Program-made: the position numbers and the translations under genes
Part shown: positions 33,263-44,668 of the stretch, in pieces
Layout: every line of letters starts with the position of its first letter
How positions within the stretch are numbered: the stretch's first letter is position 1
The notes under the pieces: model-generated
What the model was told of the DNA's origin: nothing
The model's database searches: none
The model's input: the letters and a program-made list of their open reading frames with translations, nothing else
DNA from: Brassica napus
Lineage: Eukaryota > Streptophyta > Magnoliopsida > Brassicales > Brassicaceae
Direction: 5' to 3'
DNA: 64,000 nucleotides
Assembly (NCBI RefSeq): GCF_020379485.1
Contig: NC_063438.1
Span: 8,198,335-8,262,334 of the forward strand

Positions 33263-33593
33263 ACACTAAATGTATTATTTTCATTATATATTTTTCATAT
33301 CGAATTATTACTAATTATAATTCAACATGATTTTTTTATTAAATCTAATGGGTTTTTAATATTTACATGAGTTAAAGGATTGAGAAAATTAGCATATGTT
33401 GTCCATGATTTTGTTGGTTTTGTTAATCCGATTGATTTTGATTAATTTTAGTCTCTTTCGGTCTTGGTGTTAAATTATGTGTGACATGTAAATACATTTG
33501 GGTATATTTAACTTATTAGTTTTTCATACAATTTTGTGTGTTTCGGTTTGGTTCGACTGTATACTTAATTCAGCCATTACAGAGAGATGGTTA
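33263..33593. other. AT-rich DNA, no feature seen
   Basis: No frame, repeat or terminal structure recognised before the Helitron start at 33594. Confidence 0.4.
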
Positions 33594-33815
33594 TCTAACC
33601 TATACTAAAAAGGTTATATGAGCATCAGAGAGTGTGTCCACGTAGGACAATTAAATCATCCAATCAGAAAGGTTGCTTTGTCCATGTCACACACGGGAAA
33701 AAAAATCTCCAATTTCTTATTTTTCTCCTAAAATTAATGTATGTCATTAATTAAATATTAAATACCTAAATTGATGTAGTTCCCTTCATATTCCAAAGGA
33801 ATCGGGATAGTATAT

Positions 33816-33876
33816 ATGAGAACGAGCATTTTGATTATTATCATTCTTATCATTTTGGATGTCTTCAATGTCACTG
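33816..33876 (+). pseudogene. Signal-peptide-like exon, duplicated at 34215-34275
   Basis: The ATG at 33816 begins a 20-codon hydrophobic stretch (MRTSILIIIILIILDVFNVT) ending at a good donor (actg|gtaagtc). It looks like the first exon of a small secreted protein. The following sequence is interrupted by the copia element and the 399-bp duplication copies the exon. No downstream exon was recognised. Confidence 0.4.
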
Positions 33877-34564
33877 GTAAGTCTTTCTCTCTCTCTCTCT
33901 CTCTTAAGCGACAGTTTCACCGGAGAAAATTGAAAAGGCCGATTAATTGTTTAATTTTGTATTAGAGCTAGTGAAGCTCGAGCTCAAGCTCGATGAAGAT
34001 GGTGATGAAGAGAGCGAGAGAGTAAAGTTTGTTAGAGATTTCAAACTGTAATTTTCACTTAATGAAAAATAAACGTATACAATCTGTATTTATATGTACA
34101 TTGCTAACCGGTTTAATCATATGTACAATCCGGTTTAATAACTCTAATACCCCCCCCCCCTCCTCAAGATTGATGTAGTTCCCTTCATATTCCAAAGGAA
34201 TCGGGATAGTATATATGAGAACGAGCATTTTGATTATTATCATTCTTATCATTTTGGATGTCTTCAATGTCACTGGTAAGTCTTTCTCTCTCTCTCTCTC
34301 ATAAGCGACAGTTTCACCGGAGAAAATTGAAAAGGCCGATTAATTGTTTAAGGCCGATTAATTGTTTAATTTTGTATTAGAGCTAGTGAAGCTCGAGCTC
34401 AAGCTCGATGAAGATGGTGATGAAGAGAGCGAGAGAGTAAAGTTTGTTAGAGATTTCAAACTGTAATTTTCACTTAATGAAAAATAAACGTATACAATCA
34501 GTATTTATATGTACATTGCTAACCGGTTTAATCATATGTACAATCCGGTTTAATAACTCTAATA

Positions 34565-34589
34565 CCCCCCCCCCCCCCCCCCCCCCCCC
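34565..34589 (+). repeat. 25-base C run (expanded polypurine tract of the copia element)
   Basis: An uninterrupted run of 25 C next to the LTR. The duplicated copy at 34150-34160 has 11. On the element's coding strand this is the G-rich polypurine primer for plus-strand DNA synthesis. Confidence 0.85.
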
Positions 34590-37500
34590 TCAAGATGGAA
34601 TGAATAGCCTGTGAATACCCATCTTGGACATCAAAGTCTTGAAGACACTCGGTTGAACCGCTTTAGTGAACAAATCAGCCAGCTGATGTTCACTCTTGAC
34701 GTGCATAGTCTTCAAGAATCCACTCTGCAACCGTTCCCGAACTACATGACAATCATTCTCAATATGTTTTGTCCGTTCGTGGAACACAAGGTTAGAGGCA
34801 ATATGTAGTGCAGACATATTGTCACAAAACAATGTTGCAGGACCAGAAGGAGAGCTATGAAGTGACTGAAGCAAAGATGATAACCAAATGAGCTCACAAG
34901 TTGCATCCGCCATAGCACGGTACTCTGCTTCAGAACTGCTTCTAGAAACCGTCGGTTGTTTCTTCGAACGCCAAGACACTAGAGATGTACCAAGGAACAT
35001 ACAATACCCAGTAACAGAGCGTCGAGAGTCAGGGCATGTCGCCTAGTCTGCATCACTAAATGCAGTCAAGGTAAGATCAGCGTTAGCTTTATGGAACAGA
35101 CCTTGTGCTGGATCATTTTTCAAGTACCGAAGCACTCGATAAGCCGCCGTAAGATGATCCGAACGAGGAGCCGACATGAACTGGCTGAGCTTATGTACAG
35201 CATAAGTAATGTCTGGTCGTGTGTGAGCCAAATACAAAAGACGACCCACAATCTTCCTGTAGACAGAGGCATCGGGTAATAGAGTACCAGTAGACTCAGA
35301 TAGCTTCTGATTTGGCTCCATAGGTACTGTAACTGGCTTACACCCGAGATAGCCTGCATCTTGAAGGAGCTCCAATGTGTACTTTCTTTGGTTTAGTGAG
35401 ATCCCTGTTGAATTGCGAGCAATCTCAAAAACCAAGAAATACTTAGCAGGACCAAGAACACGTAGCTTGGATGCGGCCTGAAGCACATCTTTGAAGTGAG
35501 CTATAGCTGCTTCATCATTCCCTACGATCAATATATCATCAACATAGATCAATGCTGCGAGAAATAGAGTTGGGGAATGCTTCACAAACAGAGAATGATC
35601 TGCATGAGATTGAACAAAGCCTTCATGAAAGAAAACAGCAGAGAGCTTATAGTTCCACTGTCTTGACGCTTGCTTAAGACCGTAAAGAGACTTGTGAAGG
35701 CGACATACAGAGCCCGGTGAAACTGTCTTTCCTGTTAATTCTTCATATCCTTGAGGAATCGTCATGTAGATTTCCTCATCCAAATCCCCATTGAGGAAAT
35801 CATTAATGATATCTAGCTGGAGTGTGAACCAGTTACGAGCAGCAACAAGACTAAGGAGAAGTCTGAAAGTACCCAACTTTGCCACTGGTGAGAACGTATC
35901 GATATAGTCAAGACCCTCCAGTTGAGTGTAACCTTTAGCCACTAAACGAGACTTTGGACGTTCAACCGTTCCATCAGGGTTATACTTGTATTTATTAACC
36001 CATTTACATCCCACCGGATGCTTTCCCTCAGGCAGTTGACATATAGACCAAGTGCCAGTGCTTTCTAGAGAATCCATTTCAGTTTTCATTGCACCCTTAA
36101 ACTCATCGGAACGGATAGCCTCGTGAAAAGTCTTTGGAGCAAAGGTGGTGGTAAGGTTTAACAAAAAATTTCTATGATCCGCAGACACATTATCATATGA
36201 CAAGAAAGCAGATATTGGATATGAAGTTGTATGAGATGAATGAAATGGAAAAAGAGACTTTTGTAAAAGATAACAATGATACTGATCCAAGTAAGCAGGA
36301 ACTTTAGTTTGGCGTTTAGAACGATTAATAGGTTCAACAGGATTGTTATCAGACACAGCAAGCGGTGAAGAAACAACAGGATCAGGTTCATCATAATGAA
36401 ACATAGAAGAATCAGATGAAGTTGAGGATCCTAGATCAAAGAATGCTGGAAATGGCGAATCAGGCACAGGAAGAGGTAACACATGTTGACCAAAGATATC
36501 AGATTCAGATGAGGCAGGAAAATTCTCTGAGAATGGAAAAGTAGTTTCATGGAAAATCACATTGCGAGAGATGGAAATCACATTTGTAGTAAGATCAAGA
36601 ACCTTGTATCCTTTAAAACCATTAGGATATCCAAGAAACACACAAGGAGAAGCACGAGGAGAAAATTTGTTTCTGTCTTTAAGCAATGTTGATGTGAAAC
36701 ATAAGCAACCTAAGACACGCAAATGATCATAGCGAGGTGTTTTCTTCATAAGGAGCTCATATGGCGTTTTATCTTTAAGAAGAGGAGATGGTGTACGATT
36801 GATGAGATAAACCGCAGTTTGTACACAATCACCCCAGTGTATAAGAGGAATGTTAGCTTGGAACATAAGCGATCGAGCAACATTTAGAATATGCTGATGC
36901 TTCCTCTCAACAACTGAGTTTTGTTGAGGAGTGTATGCACAAGAAAAATAATGAATAATGTCCTTAGTCTTAAGCAAAGAAGTAAATGACAGTTCAGGTG
37001 CATTATCAGATCTAATGGATTTTATCTTGGCATTAAACTGAGTCTCAACGTATGCAAGAAATTCAGGAAAGACTGTTTGAACAGAGCTTTTATTTTTCAA
37101 AAGATAGAGCCATGTGACACGTGTATGATCATCAACAATGGTGAAAAAATATTTGTATTCATCAATAGTTGGTACATGAAAGGGACCCCAAATGTCTACA
37201 TGAAGCAACTCAAAAGGAGAAGTAGAAACATTTTCTGAAGATTGAAAAGACAAGCGTTTTTGTTTCGCTAAAGGACAGACTCTACAAATATGACCATTTG
37301 GTATTTTCAAAGAAGAAATCTCTAATGTTTTAGCTAGTTGTTGAATCTTGTTGAATGAGGGGTGTCCCAAGCGTTGATGCCAAGTATCAGATGAAATTTG
37401 AGCAAGTGTATGAGTATGTGCAATCGTGTTGTGAACAGGAACAGAGGACTCCAAAAGATATAGGTTTTGGTGTAGATTACCCTTCCCAATCATGGAGCCC

Positions 37501-39107
37501 TGAGTATGCTCCTGAATTAAGGGCAAGGGATTAAAAGGAAAGATATAGCAAGAATGTGATGAAAACAAAACAGAGATAGACGTGTTGGCAGTTAACGCAC
37601 TTATGCTAAGCAAGTTAAACTTAAAATGCGGCACAAACAACACATTACGAAGAGTCAAATGAGCAGAGAGAATCACAGTACCAGAGATAGTAACATCAAT
37701 ACGAGTACCATCAGGCAAAGTCACAACAGTATTCGAGATTAGATGAGTATCAGTAAATCTAGTGAGATCAAAACATACATGACAACTAGCACCAGTATCA
37801 ATCACCCAAGCAGGAGCATGTAAAGGTAAACTATGTTCAATTTCCGCAGATGAAACATAATGATTAGAAGTAGACATAGTACCTATTTCAAATTGGTTTG
37901 AGGTCTGAGGAATGAGATGAGGTTGCGGCTTTATCACAGAGACTGAACCATCCGAGAGTTGAAGAGTGCTGCCTGAAACCTGAGATATTTGTTCTGACAC
38001 TGGCTGAGTGTTGAGAACACTTAGAAGCTTCTGGATTTGATCTGTCGTAACTGACCCAAGATGAGCACCGTTGTGGTCATGCATAGAAATACATCCAGTA
38101 TCCTGTGAAACGAGATTAGCCACATTGTCTCTCTTAGGTGGCCAAGATTGCAGAGACTTTAATTGAGATGTCATCTGCTGATTCCTGTTGCTGTTGGGAA
38201 GCTTATAACCCGGAGGATAACCATATAGCTTGTAACATCTGTTGATGGTATGACCAAGAAGACCGCAATGAGAACAAATAGGCCGAGTCTTCGGCTTATG
38301 ATAACCTCCAGAGTAAGCAGCGACAACAGAATCAGTTTGGATTGTATCCTGAGAAGCTTGAAAGACAACATTGCTCGTAGACTTCATTGATCTCTGACGT
38401 TCTTCCTGAGAGCAGAGATTAAAAACCTTTGCGAGAGTAGGTTTAGGCTCCATCATCAAGATCTGTCCACGGGTTGCGGTAAAGGAATCATTGAGACCCA
38501 TGAGAAACTTCAAAACTTTATCTTGTTCATCCCGCTGAGCAATGTGTTTACTACTAGCACATTCTGGACTCCCACAACAACATGTATACGGACTGTCATG
38601 ATTCTTCAGTTCCTCCCAAAGCTGTTTGAGTTTTCTGTAGTAATCACTGATACTCTGAGTGCCCTGTACTTCAGCAAAGATCTGTTGCTTGATATCAGCA
38701 GTACGAGGACCGTCGCTTTGCTTGAACTGATCATGAATATCAAGCCACATCTGACGCGCCGTATCAAGATACATGATGTTCCGAGCAATTGGTTTATCAA
38801 CAGCATTAACCAACCAAGTACACACAATGTTGTTGCAGCGTGGCCAAGATCCAAAATCAGAATGATTCCTATCTATCTCAGGATACGTTCCATCAACAAA
38901 GACTGCCTTATTTCTAGCACCCAAGGCCATTAACATCGATCTACGCCAGCTATTAAAATTGCCAAGACCGCTAAGCTTCTCAGAAACCAGAGAAATACCA
39001 GCATGATCCGCATGATGAACATATAACGGATTCGCATGAGGATCAGTGAGCGGCGGCGGGATCGGAGAGGACAACGGCTGAATCGGAGATGATTGTGGAT
39101 TCTCCAT
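34590..39107 (-). pseudogene. Ty1-copia gag-pol polyprotein with one in-frame stop
   Basis: The open frame from 39107 runs 1354 codons to a TAG at 35043-35045, then continues in the same frame to 34590. About 1505 codons in all, the normal size for copia gag-pol. Domains in order: gag with a zinc knuckle near residue 277 (CSHCGLLGHTINRC); aspartic protease near 433 (WVIDTGASCHV); integrase zinc region near 576 (HQRLGHPSFNK) and catalytic core (DDHTRVTW, SDNAPELSF); reverse transcriptase with YVDDILIVGND near 1186; RNase H after the stop ([20 protein letters not shown]). The stop falls where copia elements usually have Trp (SDADW), so a single G-to-A change explains it. RNase H would not be made, so the copy is probably immobile on its own. 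Confidence 0.93.
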
Positions 39108-39554
39108 GATTCAGAGGTCAAGAAAAAGATATTGCGGCAAAGAAAACGCAAATCCAAGGTCAATGAAGATGAAAGAACAAAGAAAGAAAGACGATACGCG
39201 CAACAATCCGAAAGAAGACGACGATCTGAACACAGAGACGATCGAGAAGAACGAAAATCCTCGGATTGAAAGCAAAACTCATCACCAAGATCGGAGAAAC
39301 AATGATCGAAGCGGAAGAAACGAGATCAGATTGGCTCTGATACCATATTAGAGCTAGTGAAGCTGGAGCTCAAGCTCGATGAAGATGGTGATGAAGAGAG
39401 CGAGAGAGTAAAGTTTGTTAGAGATTTCAAACTGTAATTTTCACTTAATGAAAAATAAACGTATACAATCTGTATTTATATGTACATTGCTAACCGGTTT
39501 AATCATATCTACAGTCCGGTTTAATAACTCTAATATTTTGTGTTCTTTTTCATC

Positions 39555-39774
39555 TTGAGAGGACGAAGTTCTTCGTCGAATGCCGCTTCGATTTGCGAAA
39601 CTTCATATCTGACTCGATCCAAGAAAATCCAGAGCAGAGTCATTGGAAGCATCACTTCCTCTCGATTCATAAGCAGGTGTACATGCAAATCATCAGCAAA
39701 TCCCTGATACAGGTCCTCCTTGGCTTCTTTTTTTCCATCACCTCCACCCCTACTACATACATATAAATCTTAGT
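39555..39774 (-). pseudogene. Unrecognised captured exon beside the copia element
   Basis: The minus strand is open for about 70 codons, reading KKEAKEDLYQGFADDLHVHL, then LMNREEVMLPMTLLWIFLDR and RYEVSQIEAAFDEELRPLKM. The balance of charged and hydrophobic residues looks like a real helical protein segment, not noise. I cannot name the family. It stops soon after reaching the copia insertion point. It lies inside the proposed Helitron, so gene capture is the likely origin. Confidence 0.4.
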
Positions 39775-41752
39775 GTCGAGATTTCAGTTATTTGTGTCCT
39801 ATCTGCCAAGTTTGGAACTCATGTTTCAAAAATACCCACTTTTTATATTGTTCTTGAACAGAGATTTTAGGAGAGGCTGGTGTTACCGTCTACGCTCGAT
39901 GATGTTGGTATTGCTCAGCTTTCTACTATTTTTGGTTCTGTACATAAGAAAGTTGTGTGCTTTATGGATCAAAGACTGATTTTTAATTTTTTTTTTTTTG
40001 TAAATTTGTTATTGTTAAGACGACAAGAAGACTCATTTGTTGTTAAAAAAAAATTAGTTGTAAGTTGTAACTCAGATAAAATGGATAGTGGTTAGTGGAG
40101 ATGACAAGTTAGAGCTACACGAGCGTCGAAAATCTGAAGAAAATTTCCACAGCCCAAGCTTCTGTCAATTATGAAGGTAACGTTGGTGGTATATATGCCA
40201 GATGACGTCATTCTCTGAAACATTATCTACGATACTTCAGTTTGTGTTGTATAACATATAATTTCATTTCTCATGTGCAGTATCCTATTCAGATTCCAAA
40301 CCACAGAAACACACTATTTGAAAAGGTATATATACTGATGACTGGATATCTGTTACTGGATGTATAACTCATACATATTAGATTCCTCGAAATTCTTACT
40401 ATATCTTGATTAGGAATATTCCAATAACATTTGTGAGATCATGAATGTTTTTATCCGATTGATTAACTAAGTTTTTGAAATTTATGTTAATACATATGTT
40501 TGTTTTTTGCCAAACAAATTTTAATTCCATATGATCTATCAATTTACTAATATGGTTTCAGGTTTTAGTTAGACATGTTACTAGAGTCTGTGAATACATA
40601 AATTAAGCGTGTGGAAGCTTTTTTGGAGACGATCAGCAACAACACCATCTCATAAAGACACCAATTAGTATAAGAAAAAACACTTTTCAGGGAAAAAGTT
40701 ACTTGATCATATCCTTTGGTGCTATTTATGTGATGATTTAATAGTGTTGAACGTTATTTGTGATAATTTATATGTGCTGAACGTTACTTGATCAAAAGTT
40801 ACTTAATGCAATTATATGTGATGATTTAATAGTGCTGAACGTAAGGTGCGTTGAACCGGTTGTGCGGGTATCGTGGGCTTGACGTTATGGAGTTTCGGAG
40901 AAGAATTGTCATATCGCCTCATCGGTGATACTAACTCACTTGAAGAACACAGGACAAAGTGTGGCTCTGATTTGAGAAAAGAATGGTCTGTCTATATGCT
41001 AAGAATCATCACAAATCACTGAGATCACCTAAGTTTCTATTTCAAGCAGCAGGACTCCAAAATTCTAAGCACAAACGGTAGTTTTTTTACAAATTTTCAC
41101 TCCAAATAACGTTATCTAAGTCCTAATTACCTACCTAAATTTGGTTTGTTGAAAACCGTCGTTTCTTTGCTGCACTTTAAGCTATATAGAATAGTTCTTC
41201 ATATAAAGGCCTGTTGATTGCAAGTCTTTAAGAAAATGTGACAAAACAATAACGGCCTATTGATTGTAAGTCTTTACGAAAATATGAAAAAACAAAGAGA
41301 ATGTCTTGTATTATTTTAAGGGGAAGTTTGCATATGATCAATCTGGCAACTAAACAAATACACTTACAACTTGTGATAAAGAAAATGAATATAGTAAAAT
41401 GAAATCTAACAAAAAACTTAAGAAGCTAGCAAAGGTTGGTTATAAAAAATACTGCACTAATACAAGAAGTAACGAGTTCCTATTCTGATGGCAAGTATTA
41501 CATTTCCATCATTGCATATGTCAATCTGGAAAATCAAGAAGACCATGAATAACCAAAAATAATTGTCACACTTTGATATACTACAACCTCTAAACATCAA
41601 TTACAAAGAGAACCCCGCTTATCACATAATGTGAGCATTGATCATGATTGTGGATATGAGTTTGGTTATAAATATTAGTTATTAAATATATTATTTAAAT
41701 TTGTATATTACACGTGCATGCAAGCATCTTCATAGCACTAGATACTATAATA
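39775..41752. other. Interior of the proposed Helitron, no complete gene
   Basis: Some exon-like plus-strand text at about 39866-39975 (LVLPSTLDDVGIAQLSTIFG) without recognised family. A diverged 46-bp tandem repeat (ggcct.ttgatt.caagtctt) at about 41208-41300. Otherwise AT-rich. Confidence 0.4.
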
Positions 41753-41991
41753 CTCCGTCCGTTTCGATTTAATTATCGTTGTAGAGGAAAAATTTCGTTT
41801 CAAAATAAGTATTGTTTTAGAGTTTTAATGCAAAATTTATTAATAAGATTCTCTACTTTATGTTTTTATTGGTTGAAAAATGGTTAGGTGTATAGGTAAT
41901 TATGTTTTTGTTTTGGAAATATACAAAATCATATGTTTTTTTAATCCGTATGCATAAACCTAGAACGACAATTAAAAATAAACGGAGGGAG
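41753..41991. mobile_element. Stowaway-like MITE
   Basis: 239 bp with ends ctccgtccgtttcgatttaa on the left and ctccctccgtttatttttaa on the reverse complement of the right. Flanked by TA at 41751-41752 and 41992-41993. Confidence 0.85.
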
Positions 41992-44238
41992 TAGTTAATA
42001 TCTCTATAATGTGTTAGAGATATTTAATAAAATAGCAAAGAAGAGAAGTGAACCCTAGATAAATATATTATTTATATAAATATAATTATATATTTTCATT
42101 TACATAATAGTTTGTAAAAAAATATTTAGTGTAAATAATATCATAATTTTATAAAATACTAAAATAAATTGGGCTGGTTTTCAACTTTCAAAAATAAAAA
42201 ATATTATTAGTAAACTTAGAAAAGAATATATCAAGAATATTCCTTTTTAGGAGAGAAAATAAAAAATACATCGGAGACAAATCTATCTATATTACGAAAT
42301 TCTTCTATTTTAGAGAATAAATAGAGGAATACATTAGAGATGGTCTAAGGCATGGCCGACGTAAATGATTGACGTTGAGATTTCAGCTTTTCTGATTCTT
42401 ACTATTCTAATGTTTCAATATAATTTGAATATTCCCTTTGTTTTATAATATAATGGTTTAAAAGTATTTTTTGTTTCACTATATAAATTATTTTTATATT
42501 TCAATATAACTTTATATTTGTTGGATATTGTGTGGCCAACTAAATTATGTAAATTACTGTGTAATTGATTAAATTTATATATTAAACGACATTTTTCTAA
42601 AGTAATAATTTTTAAATATTATAGATTTTAATTAAAACTCATTACATTTTGAAACATATATAGTAATCTATGGATACGAGGACAAAATTCTAAAGTGGTC
42701 TCAACTTGAATTTCTCTCATTCTGTGCATTCCTAAATGGAAGGAGATAATCAACATCAAATATTATGTTGGTCTCAGTATATTAGAAATCGTCGAACAGT
42801 AAACTAATTAAGATGATGTAAGAAAGATATAAAGATGTATTTCATGTTATCACAAATATAGAATCAATTGACAACAACTTAGTTATGTCCAGCGTAGTAC
42901 AACAAAGAAGAGTTTCCATATCTTTTAATATTATAATATCTCACTATATTAGTGGCTAAATCAGTTTTTTCTAGCACAAATTCTCACTTCATTCTTGGAG
43001 TTTAAGCTCTTCTATCTGATGATATTAGTAGTTTGATCCCAAAAAAAAAAAAAAACCGTCGAACCGTACATTGTAATTGGAAAAAAAAAAAACAAAAATC
43101 AACCAAAGACTTTTAAGGTATATGAAACAAAAATTGGAAATAGCAATTCTCTGCAATTAAAGAATAAGGCTATAAAATTATAAAAATACAAAATAAAACA
43201 AAAAATATACACAGAAAGAAAGATTTAGTAAAATAAAATCATAATATAATTTCCACAATTGATAGTGCTCAGTTACACTAAAAAATCTAAATTTACAACA
43301 TACAGAGTTTTATTTACATCTTTAAACCTATTATCTAATTAAAATGATTCTAAAAAAAGTGTCAGCATGAAGAGTTAGAAAATCTACGATAAAATATAAT
43401 ACATAAAGTTAAAAATACATTATCACTAATCACTAAAAAATCATGTCAGTAGTAATAAAAATGAAATGACAACATATTTATTAAAATCATAGAACGACAC
43501 GCAAGAAGGTGTTATTAAATATACAAACTACAAATTAAATATGCTCAACGCAAACACACATAAAAATGAGACATCATATTTGTATATATTTAAATAAATA
43601 ATTTTAAACATATTATATTCTTGATAATTTTAAAATTACTTAAAAAGAAACTAAATTATTAAAAAAATTAATATACAAATAAAACTAAAGCAATATTTTG
43701 TAACGCCAAAATAATAAATGAATAAATATATATTATGTTAATAAAATAGATTATACATTTTAAAGACTTTTAATTCATGTTATATTACAAAATTCAATAT
43801 TTGTTTATTACAATTAATATTTTACCATTAGATATATTAAAATAATATTCTAGATCGATATTCAATTGTCAGTTTTCAACTATTACACGTAAAAAAAATA
43901 TTATTAAGTATGTTTTTTTAAAAGGGGGTTTTATATTTTAAGTAGGTCATTGGAGTACTTTTTCTTTTCGTGAATTTATTCGAGCTGAGATTCCCGATCT
44001 TTTAAACAAAGATAATTTATGTTCTATACATAATTATATTTTTTTTACATAACTCTAAAATTTCTGATTTGATTCTCATATTTTATTAGTTAATTGTGTT
44101 ACATATAATTGAAATACTTACTTCAAACAAAAAATATATAAAAAAAAATAAAATTTAAAAATTAGTTATATATAATTTAATATACAAAAGTTTACATACA
44201 AATAAAAATGATAAATGTAACAAATTTAAATATATTAT
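41992..44238. other. AT-rich DNA up to the Helitron 3' hairpin
   Basis: No open frame, no recognised gene piece. A-rich runs at about 43041-43055 and 43081-43092. Confidence 0.4.
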
Positions 44239-44344
44239 CCGCGCGTAGCGCGGAAAAAGGATCTAGTATATTTAATACAAGTCTGAGAAATGACGAAAAA
44301 CAGCAAAAAAAAACAATAGGCTGGGCGAAGAAAGTCAATTTGGA

Positions 44345-44350
44345 CACGTG
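44345..44350 (+). promoter_or_regulatory. G-box and CCAAT in the TPR-gene promoter
   Basis: CACGTG immediately followed by gCCAAT (44351-44356), about 320 bp before the TPR gene start. The Helitron 3' end at 44266 lies just upstream, so it may have replaced more distal promoter DNA. Confidence 0.35.
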
Positions 44351-44668
44351 GCCAATCTTGTACCGTCAGATGAAAAAAAATCCTCACGACGACTCTCCGG
44401 TTTATCATGTGAGTCGATTAATAGAACCGACTTACTTGTTTGTCAACATGTTCTTAACGTCGCTATTGAACCAGCTTTAACCCGACGATATTTGTAGCAG
44501 TTTTCAATTGATTTTTTATTTATTTTCCGATATTTTATCATCGCGTCTGCGTATTTAAAGGTCATCGTCTCCCTTCTCTCTCCTCCGCGTTCCACTTCAT
44601 AAAAAGTGAAGCGTCTTCCTCGTGCTTCAACATTTTCCCGAGAAAGTTTCATCTCGAGAAAATTTGGA

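Larger units (their letters stand above)
33771..34595. repeat. 399-bp tandem duplication spanning host DNA, a copia LTR and its polypurine tract
   Basis: The unit starting ttgatgtagttcccttcata is found at 33771 and 34170. Each copy holds about 190 bp of flank, a full 190-bp copia LTR (33960-34149 and 34375-34564) and the adjoining C run plus tcaaga. The second copy has an extra 18-bp internal repeat (aggccgattaattgttta). Because the unit includes part of the retrotransposon, the duplication happened after the copia insertion. Confidence 0.88.
34375..39535 (-). mobile_element. Ty1-copia retrotransposon, nearly intact
   Basis: 5161 bp with 190-bp LTRs at 34375-34564 and 39346-39535 (about four differences) and a 5-bp target duplication ttttg (34370-34374 and 39536-39540). 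On the minus strand the primer-binding site tggtatcagagcc (initiator Met tRNA) directly follows the 5' LTR. The polypurine tract, here a 25-base G run on that strand, directly precedes the 3' LTR. The LTRs run TATTAGAG to CTCTAATA, not TG to CA. A third LTR copy at 33960-34149 arose by the local tandem duplication. Confidence 0.95.
33594..44266 (+). mobile_element. Proposed 10.7-kb Helitron with captured exons and nested elements
   Basis: A Helitron-like 5' end (TCTAACCTATACTAAAAAGG after a host A) lies at 33594. A very clear 3' end, a 15-base hairpin ccgcgcgtagcgcgg at 44239-44253 and then GGATCTAG at 44259-44266 followed by T, lies at 44266. Both are on the plus strand. If they belong together, the element carries exon-like gene pieces (33816-33876, 39555-39774), a Ty1-copia insertion (34375-39535) and a Stowaway. 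The 3' end is solid. The pairing with this 5' end is an inference, and no Rep/helicase gene was found. Confidence 0.45.
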
